64,000 bases of DNA, taken from positions 5,609 to 69,608 of the forward strand of contig CAVYWA010000026.1 in assembly GCA_963772165.1 (NCBI GenBank), written 5' to 3'. Below the pieces are notes generated by a model. The model saw nothing but the letters and a program-made list of their open reading frames with translations. It ran no database searches and was not told the DNA's origin. Source of the stretch: JAGVPT01 sp963772165. Its GTDB lineage: Bacteria; Bacteroidota; Ignavibacteria; UBA10030; UBA8401. A program made the position numbers and the translations under genes. Positions 1-9,626 of this stretch are shown here, in pieces (within the stretch, counting starts at the first letter, position 1; every line of letters starts with the position of its first letter).

Positions 1-1242
1 TCCCTGCAAAATGTAACTGACGCCCAGTTCCTCTCCTATTTGTTTGATGGTCTTCGTCGTTTTTTTGTATTGGTTTGCGCTCGAACGCGCGATAACGCTC
101 AGTCCGGATAATCCTGACAAACGACTCGTTACTTCATCCGACATTCCGTCGACGAAATAGTCCTTGTCCGCAGGACCAAGATTTTCAAACGGGAGAACAA
201 CGATGATTTTCTTATCATTCTTAGTCCCAAACCTGGAGGGCATAGCGTCCTTGAAAATAAATCCCGCAATGATCACGAGAACAACAATCCCCGAACCGAT
301 CAAATTCCTTTTTGAGAATAATGCGTTGACCGGTGCCTGAGACCCTGATACAGGCGCTGACGCCTGCAATTCTTGGAGAGGATGAAATTCCTGTGTTCTG
401 ACGATCCTCGTCGACCCTTTTTTCAAACGACGGAGATCGACAATGATTTCGGACATCGATTGGTACCGGTCTTCCGGATCTTTCTCAAGGGATTTTTTCA
501 GGATGTGGAGCAATTCCGCCGGAATGTCGCCCCGATATTTAGCGGCGTCCTCCGGTTCTTCATTGACAATAGAATACATCATCGCCGCTTCGTGCTCGCC
601 GCGGAACGGCGTCTTCCCTGTAATCATTTCGAACAACACCACACCGAAAGAGAAAATATCGGACCGGATATCGGCCTCGATTCCCTGGATCTGTTCCGGG
701 GACATATACGCCAGAGTACCGATGGTGCTGGATGTTTTGGTCAGCTTCAGCGACCCCTTCAACTTTGCCAAACCAAAATCCATTACTTTGATCTGGTTCT
801 TGGAGTTGACCATGATGTTCTCTGACTTGATGTCCCGGTGGATTATCCCCTTGCTGTGCGCTTCCTGCAGGGCTTCGCCGATCTGTATCCCATACTCGAT
901 AACCTGTTTGATGGCGAGAGGCGGAGTTTTTCCTCCGGCATCGCCTGAAATCGTTTCGCGGAGTGTTTTACCGTCGACAAGTTCCATCTCGATAAATTGT
1001 TGCCCGTTGTATTCATCGATCCCATAAATGGTGCAGACGTTGGGGTGATTCAATGCCGACGCTGATTTTGCTTCCTGGATGAAACGGGATTTTTCCTGTT
1101 CCGATTCGGAAACGTGGGCCGGAAGGAATTTAAGTGCTACAAGGCGGTCCAGCTTTATATCCTGAGCTTTATAGACAACACCCATGCCTCCTTCGCCCAG
1201 CTTCTCAATGATTTTATAGTGAGAGATCGTTTGTCCAATCAT
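1..1242 (-). CDS. Serine/threonine protein kinase with TolB-like sensor region (3' end outside window)
   Basis: A PknB-type kinase that phosphorylates Ser/Thr on unknown targets. The reading frame is open from an ATG at 1242 to the left edge (414 codons), so the C-terminus is missing. Visible motifs in order: Gly-rich loop GEGGMGVVYKA (about residue 16), ATP-binding Lys in ALKFLP, catalytic IIHRDIKSENI, Mg-binding DFGLAK and the activation-segment end MSPEQI. The kinase domain ends near residue 270. A transmembrane helix (IGSGIVVLVIIAGFIF) lies near residue 325-340. The following segment (IIVVLPFENLGPADKDYFVDG ... LGVSYILQG) resembles the N-terminal TolB/FlgO-like domain common behind such kinases, and TPR repeats usually follow it. 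No partner phosphatase of the PP2C-STP class is next door, although a SpoIIE-type phosphatase lies 1 kb upstream on the same strand. The family assignment is firm; the target is unknown. Confidence 0.93.
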   Translation of the reverse strand, partial: MIGQTISHYKIIEKLGEGGMGVVYKAQDIKLDRLVALKFLPAHVSESEQEKSRFIQEAKSASALNHPNVCTIYGIDEYNGQQFIEMELVDGKTLRETISGDAGGKTPPLAIKQVIEYGIQIGEALQEAHSKGIIHRDIKSENIMVNSKNQIKVMDFGLAKLKGSLKLTKTSSTIGTLAYMSPEQIQGIEADIRSDIFSFGVVLFEMITGKTPFRGEHEAAMMYSIVNEEPEDAAKYRGDIPAELLHILKKSLEKDPEDRYQSMSEIIVDLRRLKKGSTRIVRTQEFHPLQELQASAPVSGSQAPVNALFSKRNLIGSGIVVLVIIAGFIFKDAMPSRFGTKNDKKIIVVLPFENLGPADKDYFVDGMSDEVTSRLSGLSGLSVIARSSANQYKKTTKTIKQIGEELGVSYILQG

Positions 1243-1269
1243 CAGGTATCCGGAGAATAAGAATTAGAA

Positions 1270-1350
1270 ACATCGTCTCACGCGAAGACGCAAAGCCGCT
1301 AAAGTTTTCTTACTCATTTTGCGTCTCAGCGGCTTTGCGTGCGACGAGGA
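1270..1350. repeat. Intergenic palindromic repeat, family C (GCGAAGACGCAAAG type)
   Basis: Inverted arms CGCAAAGCCGCT (1289-1300) and AGCGGCTTTGCG (1328-1339) form a 12-bp perfect stem around an AT-rich loop. Outside the stem, GCGAAGACGC and GCGTGCGACG extend the symmetry imperfectly. The same core recurs at 2151-2223, 9556-9624 and 47808-47945. The copy lies just upstream of the kinase start and downstream of the ABM gene, so it may also act as a transcript end. Confidence 0.75.
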
Positions 1351-1358
1351 TGTCGTTG

Positions 1359-2105
1359 TCAATGCAAAAACCATTCGGCCGTCAGACAGCGATATACCGT
1401 TGCTCGCAGGTCCTCGCTGGAAGCAAACGTGTGTACGACGCTGTCACGGGAAACTCGCCATCGGACAAAAGAAGGTAGGACCTTGTAGATCGATTCCAAT
1501 AAATGACTAATAGAATGAATTCCGGATGACGATTCGATGTCGACGGTTTCATCCCAGAATGAAATGATGTGAAATTTGTTATGGTCTCGGACAAGGATGA
1601 GGTCAATGAATCCTTTATGGGCCTTATATTTCGGTTGGATCTCGGATGAAAACATGGTTTCGAAAGTGTGATCCTGATCCTCTTGAACAGCGAGGGCGAG
1701 GATGTGGGCGGCGAACGGTTTCGCTTTCAGCGTGCGGATATTTTCCGAGCCGGCCACGGATTCATCAAAGCCCTCTACGGTCGGCTCTACTTTGATAGGC
1801 GTGTATTCGAGCGAAAGATCCTCCGACAGTTCAAGTTTCCATTCGTTGGATTCCACAAAAAACGGCCGCAGAGAATCGACCAGCTTCAAGTAAAGCCCGC
1901 TCTCTTCATAATCGCTCGATTCTTTCCGGGAATTCCAGATCGTCAAGGAAATGCACTCCTGGGCATTGCCGGTATTTTGAAGAAGAGATGCAAAGACACA
2001 CCCGGGAGTGGTCCGTAATGCCGACAGGATTGAGTCCGCGTACACCTGCGCGTTCCGCTCCGACTCTTCAGCGCGGATTATATGAGTGACCATCCTCAGG
2101 AACAT
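1359..2105 (-). CDS. Antibiotic-biosynthesis-monooxygenase-like (ABM) dimeric alpha-beta barrel protein
   Basis: About 248 residues. The first 85 residues (from MFLRMVTHIIRAEESER to about LRPFF) have the pattern of an ABM/YgiN domain: an N-terminal strand, a helix with a GCVFASLL strand, then ISLTIWNSRKES. ABM domains are small ferredoxin-like folds; some are quinol or haem monooxygenases, but most are uncharacterised. The C-terminal half (DHTFETMFSSEIQPKYK ... KFHIISFWDETVDIES) looks like a second, more diverged copy of the same fold, with strand motifs LILVRDHNKFHIISFW matching the ISLTIW strand. The open frame starts earlier, at 2234, but the first 43 codons are a translated family C repeat, so ATG 2105 (or 2093) is preferred. 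No antibiotic cluster surrounds it, so the family name should not be read as a function. Confidence 0.7.
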   Translation of the reverse strand: MFLRMVTHIIRAEESERNAQVYADSILSALRTTPGCVFASLLQNTGNAQECISLTIWNSRKESSDYEESGLYLKLVDSLRPFFVESNEWKLELSEDLSLEYTPIKVEPTVEGFDESVAGSENIRTLKAKPFAAHILALAVQEDQDHTFETMFSSEIQPKYKAHKGFIDLILVRDHNKFHIISFWDETVDIESSSGIHSISHLLESIYKVLPSFVRWRVSRDSVVHTFASSEDLRATVYRCLTAEWFLH

Positions 2106-2150
2106 CGGCGCTTCATAGAGAATTGTGAATTGAAACCGCTGAAAAGGATT

Positions 2151-2223
2151 TCGCGCGAAGACGCAGAGGCGCAACATAATTCTGAACCGGCGTCTTCCCG
2201 GCCTTGCGATTTTGCGCGAGGCA
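2151..2223. repeat. Intergenic palindromic repeat, family C
   Basis: TCGCGCGAAGACGCAGAGGC (2151-2170) and the facing TTGCGATTTTGCGCGAGGCA (from 2204) repeat the family C core in inverted orientation. The element fills the gap between the SpoIIE phosphatase stop and the ABM start. Confidence 0.65.
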
Positions 2224-2239
2224 ATGGGATGCAAAATTT

Positions 2240-3538
2240 TTACAGCACACGTTTAATCACCATGATGGTAATGTCATCGGATTGAGGATGAGCGCCAGCA
2301 TGTTTCCGAACTTCTTTCACCACCGCATCGGCGATTTCTTCGGCCGTTCGATGCTTTTGTTCAAGAAGCAAAGCCTGGAGGCGCTCTTCTCCGAATTGTT
2401 CCTGATCGCTGTTCATCGCCTCGCTCACGCCATCCGATTGAACGACTAAAAGATCGCCGGCTCGCATAACAATTCTTTCATCTTCATATTCCGCTTGTTC
2501 AATAAGCCCGATCATGAGGCCGCCGGTTTTCAAGCGTTGAACCGAATTGTCGTTTCCAATCAAGAACGGCCAGTCGTGCCCGGCATTCGAGTAATGAATA
2601 TTGTGCTGCTGAATGTCGAGGATGCCGTAAAAGAGCGTCGCGAATTTTTCAGGGCTCGTGCTTTCAAAAAGCAGCTTGTTGGACCGAAGAAGGCATTCCG
2701 ATGGAACTTGAGAAACCAGGGTTTGACCGCGAAGCGTCGCTTGCAAGTTTGCCATAAGGAGCGATGCCGGCAGCCCCTTTCCCGAAACATCGCCCAGGCA
2801 TAATGCCGTTCGTCCGTCGCTCTTTGGAATAAAATCAAAATAGTCCCCGCCGATGGATTGTGCGGCAATCGTGCGCGCGAAAATATCATATCCATGAAGG
2901 CCCGGATTGCTCCGCGGCAAAAGATCCCTTTGGATCTTCGCCGCGAGGCCGACTTCCTGCTGCATCTTGATATACAGTTTTTCTTCTTCGATCAGCCGGG
3001 CATTTTCAACTACCTGCGCGGATTGGGCAGCAATAATTGCAAGAAGGCGCTGGTCGTCGGTCCCGAACGGCTGGCCGTCCTTTTTATTGTAGACGGTCAA
3101 AACTCCGCGAAGCTCGGATTTTACGATCAACGGAACACATAAGAGCGTTTTGATATTGTCGTCCCACTGCACCCCGCGGAATCTCGCGTCGTTGGCCGGA
3201 TCGTCAACACTCAACGGCTTTTTGTTCAGATGCATCCACCCGATCAACGCCTGGTGCATATGAAACGCCGGCGCCCCCGCGGAAGAAACCATCGTCCGGA
3301 TCAACGTCTTCATCGATTTTTGTTCGTCTTCCACCAGTGTGATGACGCCCTGCTCCGCATTCACTGCACGCAGAGATTTCCGAATCAGCGTTTGCATAAT
3401 CTCTTCGGCGTTCAACGAAGCGCTGATGGCCCGGGCGATGTCGTTGAGGATTGACAATTCTTCAACTGCGCGGCGAAGCCTTCGCACCTCATCCTGAAGC
3501 ACGTCCGTTGATTGCGATAAAATATTTTTTTCGGCCAT
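2240..3538 (-). CDS. GAF-domain SpoIIE/RsbU-type protein serine phosphatase
   Basis: A predicted cytoplasmic Mn/Mg-dependent phosphatase of the PP2C-like SpoIIE family, which normally dephosphorylates an anti-anti-sigma factor in partner-switching stress pathways. Residues 1-40 form a short coiled coil (LQDEVRRLRRAVEELSILND). A GAF domain follows (about 30-175: AEEIMQTLIRKSLRAVNAEQG ... LRGVLTVYNKKDGQPF). A second helix carries the typical linker KIQRDLLPRSNP, then the phosphatase domain with the metal ligands SIGGDYFDF, LGDVSGKGLPA and QSDDITIMV. ATG 3538 is preferred over the upstream in-frame start at 3580 because AAAGAGAA lies at ribosome-binding distance. No RsbV/RsbW gene is seen in the window, so the substrate is unknown. 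A second SpoIIE phosphatase is at 54727-55956. Confidence 0.92.
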   Translation of the reverse strand: MAEKNILSQSTDVLQDEVRRLRRAVEELSILNDIARAISASLNAEEIMQTLIRKSLRAVNAEQGVITLVEDEQKSMKTLIRTMVSSAGAPAFHMHQALIGWMHLNKKPLSVDDPANDARFRGVQWDDNIKTLLCVPLIVKSELRGVLTVYNKKDGQPFGTDDQRLLAIIAAQSAQVVENARLIEEEKLYIKMQQEVGLAAKIQRDLLPRSNPGLHGYDIFARTIAAQSIGGDYFDFIPKSDGRTALCLGDVSGKGLPASLLMANLQATLRGQTLVSQVPSECLLRSNKLLFESTSPEKFATLFYGILDIQQHNIHYSNAGHDWPFLIGNDNSVQRLKTGGLMIGLIEQAEYEDERIVMRAGDLLVVQSDGVSEAMNSDQEQFGEERLQALLLEQKHRTAEEIADAVVKEVRKHAGAHPQSDDITIMVIKRVL

Positions 3539-4155
3539 AACGTTCTCTTTTACGACAACGGCTATCCTCTCCAGCGGCACAATTCCGGAATAGCCGTAGT
3601 TATAGTGCGGGTAAATGCACTCGTGCTAAAGCAAACAAGCTCGAATAATTTTTGGTGGATATTGAATGATCAAAAAAAATCCTACAAGGGGTTTCCAAAG
3701 CGGCACTTCGTGCCTTTGGACTTATCGGGGGCTGCAGCATGCAGACTTATTATCGTCGGCAATCAATGATGCATAGGAGTAACCCGCCGGGCAGCGCTCT
3801 TTTTTTTCCAGTGTTGGGCTGTCTCCAAAAAAAAATCAAGGAGGGCTACCTGCAGATTCTTCTACTGTTTTGTATCAGATGTAAAGGCGTCTTCCTACAG
3901 ACAGGATGAGCAGCTTAGGGCCATTACTCCGGCACCATATGCCGCAAAACTCAGATCAAAAATACTCTTTCCAAGCGCTATTGTCAAGGCATCATAACGG
4001 GTAAACGATATTTCTTCCGCCATAGTGCCGCCGCCTGCAAAAAAAATTTAAGAGGTTACAGCCGCGGGACAAAAAATTCAACCAACCTCCGCCAGACGTT
4101 GAGAAATTCCACAGTGACCGCCTATTATGGACGTCGAAGCGGAGCTTCTGTACAC
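3539..4155. other. Gene-free region with hairpin and poly-A/T tracts
   Basis: No credible coding frame is seen. TCCAAAG-CG-GCAC-TTC-GTGC-C-TTTGGA at 3694-3720 folds into a nearly perfect hairpin. Tracts of eight or nine A or T occur at 3674, 3801 and 3827. A minus-strand open frame covering 3992-4363 is a translation of the adjacent repeats and is not accepted. Confidence 0.6.
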
Positions 4156-4354
4156 CTCGTTCCCAATCAGAGATTGGGAACGAGATTAAGTAAGCTGAAC
4201 GTAACAGTGCCTTCTCGTTCCCAAACTCCGTTTGGGAACGTATAAGCGCTGAAGCGGAGATTCTGACATTGCGTTTCCAATCAGAGATTGGGAACGAGAT
4301 TACGTAGGCTGAACGTAACGGTACCTTCTCGTTCCCAAACTCCGTTTGGGAACG
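4156..4354. repeat. REP-like palindrome cluster, family A (CGTTCCCAA...TTGGGAACG), two tandem units
   Basis: Four palindromes are present: 4156-4184, 4216-4240, 4272-4296 and 4330-4354. Each has arms CGTTCCCAA/TTGGGAACG (one arm mutated to CGTTTCCAA). They come as two different palindromes per unit and the pair is duplicated with a 114-bp period, including the near-identical spacer that carries GCTGAACGTAAC. The family recurs at 39761-39869 and, degraded, at 43771-43797. The structure resembles bacterial interspersed mosaic elements. Confidence 0.88.
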
Positions 4355-4363
4355 TATAAGCAT

Positions 4364-6323
4364 TCATTTCCGTCTCGAGGTTCTGTAGAGAATCGCATCC
4401 TCAGGATCGATTAGGCGTGCATAGCACCCAAAGCCGCCAAGATTGTTTTCAATTTTCAGCAGCAGGATGTTCCACCCCTTCCGGAGCGCCGCTGTAACCG
4501 TGTCCTGGTCGGGAACCGCAGGCCTGATCTTGAGCAATCGGTAGATTTCTTTGCCATTCAAGAAAACCTTGATGCCGTCATCGCTCCCCACGAGAAGCGG
4601 GAGTGACTGATCGCGCGGCGAGTAGACATAACTCAAGGCATACGCGACTGTCAGATCGGACGGATGAAACATGCTCAGGTCCAAAAATCCGGAGTTTGAG
4701 GATTTCGCAGGCTGCCAACGAACATCTTTTCCTTGAACCCCGTGGTAATTTTTTTTCAAATTAATTTCTTTCTCAGGGGGATAGATAGTATCAAGGCCGA
4801 GCCGTCCGTGTAGGGAGTCTTGCGGATTGGGAAACGGTCCGCAAATGTACCATACCGGTATGAACGCGCGGTACGGGTGCAACGCAAAGGCGTCGAGGCC
4901 TACTGCATATCCGGCCGAGCCCGGGTCTTTGCCGCTGACGACAAATCGCAGCGCAATTTCTCCGTGAAGGGGATGTAAGTTCTTCAAAGAAATCTTTCCC
5001 CCGGGGATGAGCGTCTCGTTGTACCCGTTGAAACTCGTCCCCTTGGGACCGGCTGGAAGAACATCGACGTTGCCGTACAAAGGGCCTTTCGTGAAATAAA
5101 CATCTACATCGAACCGGCCGTCATTCGCCGGCAGCAACAGAGTAAAGCTGTCCCCTTTCTTCTGCGACTCTATTTTCAATTGTTTGAGGCCGCTCCAATC
5201 CGCGCCGTATGCCGACATGTCTTCGATCGAAGAAGAGAGCTCCGTCTGCTCCGGCCGTAACGACTCGGCTTCCAGGGCACCGTTCGGTACCTGAACTCTG
5301 AGGGGGATGCGGAGTCCGGGGGGAAGCATCTGTGCAAACGGGCGGTGCGGTTCTTTCTGGTACCAGTATGCGGTGCTGCTGTAGTCGGCGATCTCAGTAT
5401 TTTGGTTCCCATGCTCAATGAGCGCGCGGATCGATTTTTTGAACGGAATGCAATCGAGAATATGGAAACGGTACGCAGCGATCCGCCCGAGCGAGTCATC
5501 TTTCAGAATCAATCCGTGGTAGGGTGCAGAATATTCTCCCTGGTTAAAATACCAACCGCTGTTGAAATAGTCTTCCGTTCCAGTCCCTTTTATCGACGCA
5601 TCTTTCTCCCCGTCGACGTATATCATCTCATCCCCTTCGAGAAAGCTGAGGCCGCCGTCATAGCTCTGCATGTTCAAGTTGATCCCCACAAGGTGGCCTT
5701 CCCCTTCCGCTTCGAGCAGTGTATAATAGTGCGAAGGATCAGTCCGGATCTCGCGGTGCCATGTCGCGTGAAAATACGCGACCGTCGAGTCGAACGGACC
5801 TGGAAGTTTATGATAATCGATGTGATAGTAGAATGAAGGAATTGCCTGGCCCGTCTCATTCGTTACCTCGACCCGCGCAGACTTGTTGAACGGCATCGGA
5901 AAATAACAGTAGTATCCTCCGCTGGACATTCCGACGAACGGCGTAATGTATTGTTTGTACCTGGAACCCCGTTCCAAAAAAATCTCCTATGGGAGCCTCG
6001 ACAGATGGATCATTTTCTCCGTCCCAATACATGCGGAGGACGATGTGCCGGAGAAAATATTTGTCGGACGATGCGATCGTCGTCCAGAACATCGTGATCA
6101 CACCGGGTCCCTTGATCTCGGCCAGCCGCGCCGTGCCTCCCGCCGGAATAATGATGAAATCGTCGTTTCCGCCGGTCGTATCATTGCTCGAAATTTGCAC
6201 CAGTGTCCCCTGCTTGAGAAACGGCAGCCGGGACGGGGAGAGCAGGTTGTCCAGAACGGACTGTCCTGCCGCAACAGACACGGCAAACAGGCCAATCAGA
6301 AAAGAGAATTTTAATTTCATCAC
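4364..6323 (-). CDS. GH172-family (DUF2961) glycoside hydrolase, secreted, reading frame interrupted once
   Basis: A predicted exported enzyme of the DUF2961/GH172 family, whose characterised members act on fructofuranosides or arabinofuranosides. A signal peptide is clear (MKLKFSFLIGLFAVSVAAGQ). The N-terminal piece (6323 down to about 5970) carries the motifs GPGVITMFWTT and APIGDFFGTG. The second piece continues with RYKQYITPFVGMSSGG, the fish-hook region DASIKGTGTEDYFNSGW, and YHGLILKDDSLGRIAAYR. After about residue 390 a C-terminal jelly-roll-like region begins (WYICGPFPN ... GSDDGIKVFLNGKEIY ... KGWNILLLKIEN), probably carbohydrate-binding. The pieces join if one G is removed from GGGG (CCCC at 5967-5970 on the plus strand), giving DFFGTGSRYKQY. 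It is followed at a short distance upstream by the GH31 gene on the same strand, which suggests joint glycan breakdown. The family is secure; the substrate is not. Confidence 0.85.
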
Positions 6324-6367
6324 GATGATCTCCTGAAAATAATTGGGAACAGCCTTCTCATCGAAAG

Positions 6368-9095
6368 CTAATGCATTACCACTTGGATGGTCGTTCGAAT
6401 ATCTTTAGTCGGGATGAAAACCTCCACAGTACCGTTTTCTGGGTCGCGATGCCATGTACCTGTTTTCGCTCCCTGCTTCAACGTGCGGCCATCCATTTGA
6501 ATCGTATGAGGCGGGGGAAATCCGTGCAGTTGAAGTATGTACGCTCTCCGGTTCGCCTGCCCTGTGTAGATTCCGGAAGCCGCACCGATCGTCATGCGAT
6601 ATCCCGCTCGTTCATCGCCGGAGAAGGAAATCGGCGTCCACGAATACTGTCCGTGCAAATACTGCAGCGATAGTCCGTCGTCTTCATACAGATTGAAATT
6701 TCCCGAGTCCGGACCAAATATCTGGATGATGAGAGTGTCCAACGGCCTCTCGTTGCAATAGCGCATCCGGGGTTGCATCGGAATAATTGAACCGGCTTTG
6801 ACAAAGAGTGGAAGGACATCGATTGCATACACTTCCTTTATTTCTTGTCCGCCTTTATACTCTTTTCCGTCGGAATATCGAATCCATTTGACCGGGGGGA
6901 AAATACGTCGTTGCCGTATTACTCGAATCTACCACCGGCGACACCAAAAAATTATCGCCGAAGAGATATTCGCCGGGATACCGATACGACTCGGGCATTG
7001 CAGGATACTCAAGATAGAGGGGGCGCACCAACGGAAGTCCATCATCGTACGCGATCCGGGAATAGGTATACACGTAGGGAAGGAGCTGTTCGCGGAGGTT
7101 GAAATATTTTTGCGCAACATCGATTCCGGTCTGGCCGTACATCCACGGCATTCTTAGATTTCCGTTCGCGGGATTTTCGTAGGCTCCATGCAGCCGGAGA
7201 ATCGGGGCGAAAGCGCCAAATTCCAGCCAGCGGCAATAGAGCCCCATGCTGAGGGTGTCGCCATGGAATCCCCCGATATCATGCGAGGCGTACGGAATCA
7301 ACATATTCCCCGCCCGTCCGGTGAAGCCAACTTGAAACGCGAGCATAGGCCACTCCGAGTACGTATCACCCGTGTGGAACGCAGGATATCGCTGGCTCCC
7401 CCAGCCTGCATATCTGCTGAGAATCAGGCTTCGTTTCCCCGTGAACTCCTGAGTGAAATCATAATAGAGCTTATTAGTCCAGAGCTGGCCATTTAACCCC
7501 TTGACAGGACACGGCCCGGTTCCGTCAATCCACCAGAAGTCGATCCCCTCTTTCATAGGGGGAGCGTGAAGAGCGCTCATGAATGCATTTGCCTGCCGTT
7601 TATCCGTCAACGTGAATTCCAGCATGCCCGCAGGAATCGCGTCGCTAATCTCTACGGGAAGTGCGGTCAAGCCTCCATAATTCGACCAGGCATTAATTCT
7701 CAGCGCAAGCAGATTTCGTTTTCCCTTTTGGAAAAAATTTGTGATGTCCGTGTATGTCATGGTGTTGTACGTTCGATTGCCTGCCGAAATATGGTCGCTC
7801 ACCATGTTCCCGTTCACGAAAAGCACATACTGGGATGCCGCACCGCCCAAGATCAAATAAAGATGCTGTGCCGCATTCACGGGCAGCTCGATCCATTTTC
7901 TATACCATCCAAGACCGACGTAATTCGGATATCCCTGTTCTTGCCATGGCTTCCCGCCATCGAGAGTACACCAGCTGCTGTCATTAAAGTTTGCCGTATA
8001 CCACGACGCAAGCATCCCGGTATCAGTGGGATCGGTACTGAATTTCCAATTCTCGGGGAATGCAAATGTGAATGTTGGTTTCACTCCCGATTCACCTCCA
8101 AGCAGCCTCCGGGCTTCTTGAGCGTGGCTATCCTGATCGGAGAGCGCCGTCTCTCCCTGTGTTTTCGGATGGTCGTTGACGGTGATATGGATGCCCGAGT
8201 CATGGCACCAACGGAGAAAGCTCTGTGCATCATCAAAGATCGGACTCCAATCGTAGCCTCCCTGCCATCCGAATTTATGCCATCCGAAATCCAGAACCAG
8301 CACATCGAGCGGAAGGCCTTCCGCGCGGAATTTGTCGATCTCTTGTTTGAGGTCGTGAGAAGTAAAATGAAATTTCGTCGTCATATCGAATCCGGGAAGA
8401 TACTCATAATTGAGATCGGTCATCCAGATGCCGAGGCTGTACCGGGGGACCATCGGGATCTTGCCGCAGAGGAGAGAAAATTCCTTCAACGCATGCCGAT
8501 AATCGTTGCCATAGACGATCACGTACAAATCCTGATTTTCATCGTCCGCTCTGGGACCTATCCATTCGGTCTTCGGGTCTATAATTGGACTCCGACTATC
8601 ATCGAGAACAAAGTACCCGCTACGGCTCAGAATTCCTTTTTGTGCAGGAGGGAGCCTATTTCCGTTAACGCCGTCGAGGGTAGTGATTCCGCCAAGGTTG
8701 AGTGAATCGATATCGCCGGGTGACCACGACCCGCTATCCCCTTTAAAATTCCAGGTAATGGAAAGGTTTTGTTTTGTGAATGCTCCAGTTTCCCTCTTGT
8801 ACCGGATCGTTATCGATGAAGATGAGAGGACAACCCATTGATCTTCTTGCGTAATAACGATCGGGATAGAATCATGCTGCCGGTAATTCACCACGACAGT
8901 GGGCTGTTCAACAAATTGCAGTTTGGCAGAGAACTGGAGGCGGACCAACGTCGGCGAAATGAATTGGAACCGTGCCTGACCGATGGTAACGGATCCATTT
9001 TGATCACGATACGAGTTGAGTGCAAAAAGGTCGCGAGGCACAAACGCAGAGGAGAGAAATGTGATGATAGCAAAAATAAACGCACGTGATTTCAA
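6368..9095 (-). CDS. GH31-family alpha-glycosidase with a binding domain inserted in the catalytic barrel, frame interrupted once
   Basis: A secreted retaining alpha-glucosidase/xylosidase-type enzyme. After a signal peptide (residues 1-25) comes the N-terminal beta-sandwich (to about 210), then the barrel entry MVPRYSLGIWMTDLNY. The presumed nucleophile is D524 in GIDFWWIDGTG and the acid/base D577 in YPAFHTGDTYSEW. Between them and the early barrel strand ITVNDHPK, residues of about 338-490 form an inserted galactose-binding-like sandwich (WYTANFNDSSWCTLDGG ... WYRKWIELP ... YVLFVNGNMV), of the type seen in GH2 enzymes. The C-terminal sandwich continues in another frame from about 6890 to 6368 (IRYSDGKEYKGGQ ... 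VLPLFVKAGSIIPMQP). Removing one C from CCCCCC (GGGGGG at 6894-6899, plus strand) restores YFPPVKWIRYSDG. It is probably co-transcribed with the GH172 gene 45 bp downstream. Confidence 0.9.
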
Positions 9096-9224
9096 TGGAG
9101 GGTGCTCCCAATAAATTTTAGAGAACCGGGTATTCTTTGTCTTATAGGCATGCGTGAAACGGACATTCTATCGGCGACCAGCCGCCGACAAGACCTTCGT
9201 CACCGAATGTTGACCGAACGACCT

Positions 9225-9521
9225 TTACTTCTCCGGGGTCACCGCGTTCATCGGATAGTATTCGTAAAGATGGATCGTTGAAGCAGGGTCTTTTTCGATA
9301 AACCTTCTGATCTCTTCTTCGTTCTCGACGGCAACGATGCCGATACCGTACGTTCCCTTCGGGTCGAACACCGGACCGAAAGCCAGCATGACGCCCCTGC
9401 TCATATAGTCTCTGCAGTACGCGGTATGCTGCTGCACGATCTTCTTTTCTTCTTCCGTCATTGTCTTGGCGAAGTCGGGCCGGCGGGGAAGAAATTTCAG
9501 CATGAAATGCTTTTTTCCCAC
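9225..9521 (-). CDS. YCII-related domain protein
   Basis: About 98 residues, a single YCII domain (ferredoxin-like fold). The pattern KKHFMLKFLPRRPDFAKTMT, HTAYCRDYMSRGVMLAFGPV and RRFIEKDPAS is typical, including the conserved His-Asp pair proposed as a catalytic site in the family. The molecular role of such stand-alone proteins is unsettled. The start chosen is GTG 9521: AGAAGG lies 8 nt upstream and the first residues (VGKKHFML) match the family N-terminus. The open frame from 9587 reads into a repeat and is less likely. Confidence 0.82.
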   Translation of the reverse strand: MGKKHFMLKFLPRRPDFAKTMTEEEKKIVQQHTAYCRDYMSRGVMLAFGPVFDPKGTYGIGIVAVENEEEIRRFIEKDPASTIHLYEYYPMNAVTPEK

Positions 9522-9555
9522 AATTTTTACCTTCTGAAAAATCAAAAAAGTTTGT

Positions 9556-9624
9556 CTCATGCAGGGCCGCAAAGACGCAGGAAACATTAAAATGAAGCTT
9601 GTCCGGCTTTGTGTCTTCGCGTGA
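9556..9624. repeat. Intergenic palindromic repeat, family C
   Basis: GGCCGCAAAGACGCAGG (9565-9581) faces CTTTGTGTCTTCGCGTGA (9607-9623) across an AT-rich loop. It sits in the gap between the T9SS cargo gene and the YCII gene, both on the minus strand. Confidence 0.6.
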
Positions 9625-9626
9625 TA

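Noticed and set aside
1359..2105. Start of an antibiotic biosynthesis cluster
   Set aside because: Only the ABM family name suggests this; no biosynthetic enzyme is nearby.
4156..4354. Possible small CRISPR array
   Set aside because: The repeats are perfect palindromes in two tandem units with a conserved spacer, not repeat-unique-spacer units, and no cas gene is present.
3992..4363. 123-residue minus-strand open frame with repeated SQTEFGNE segments
   Set aside because: It is a translation of the family A palindromes; the internal amino-acid repeats follow the DNA repeat and there is no start signal.
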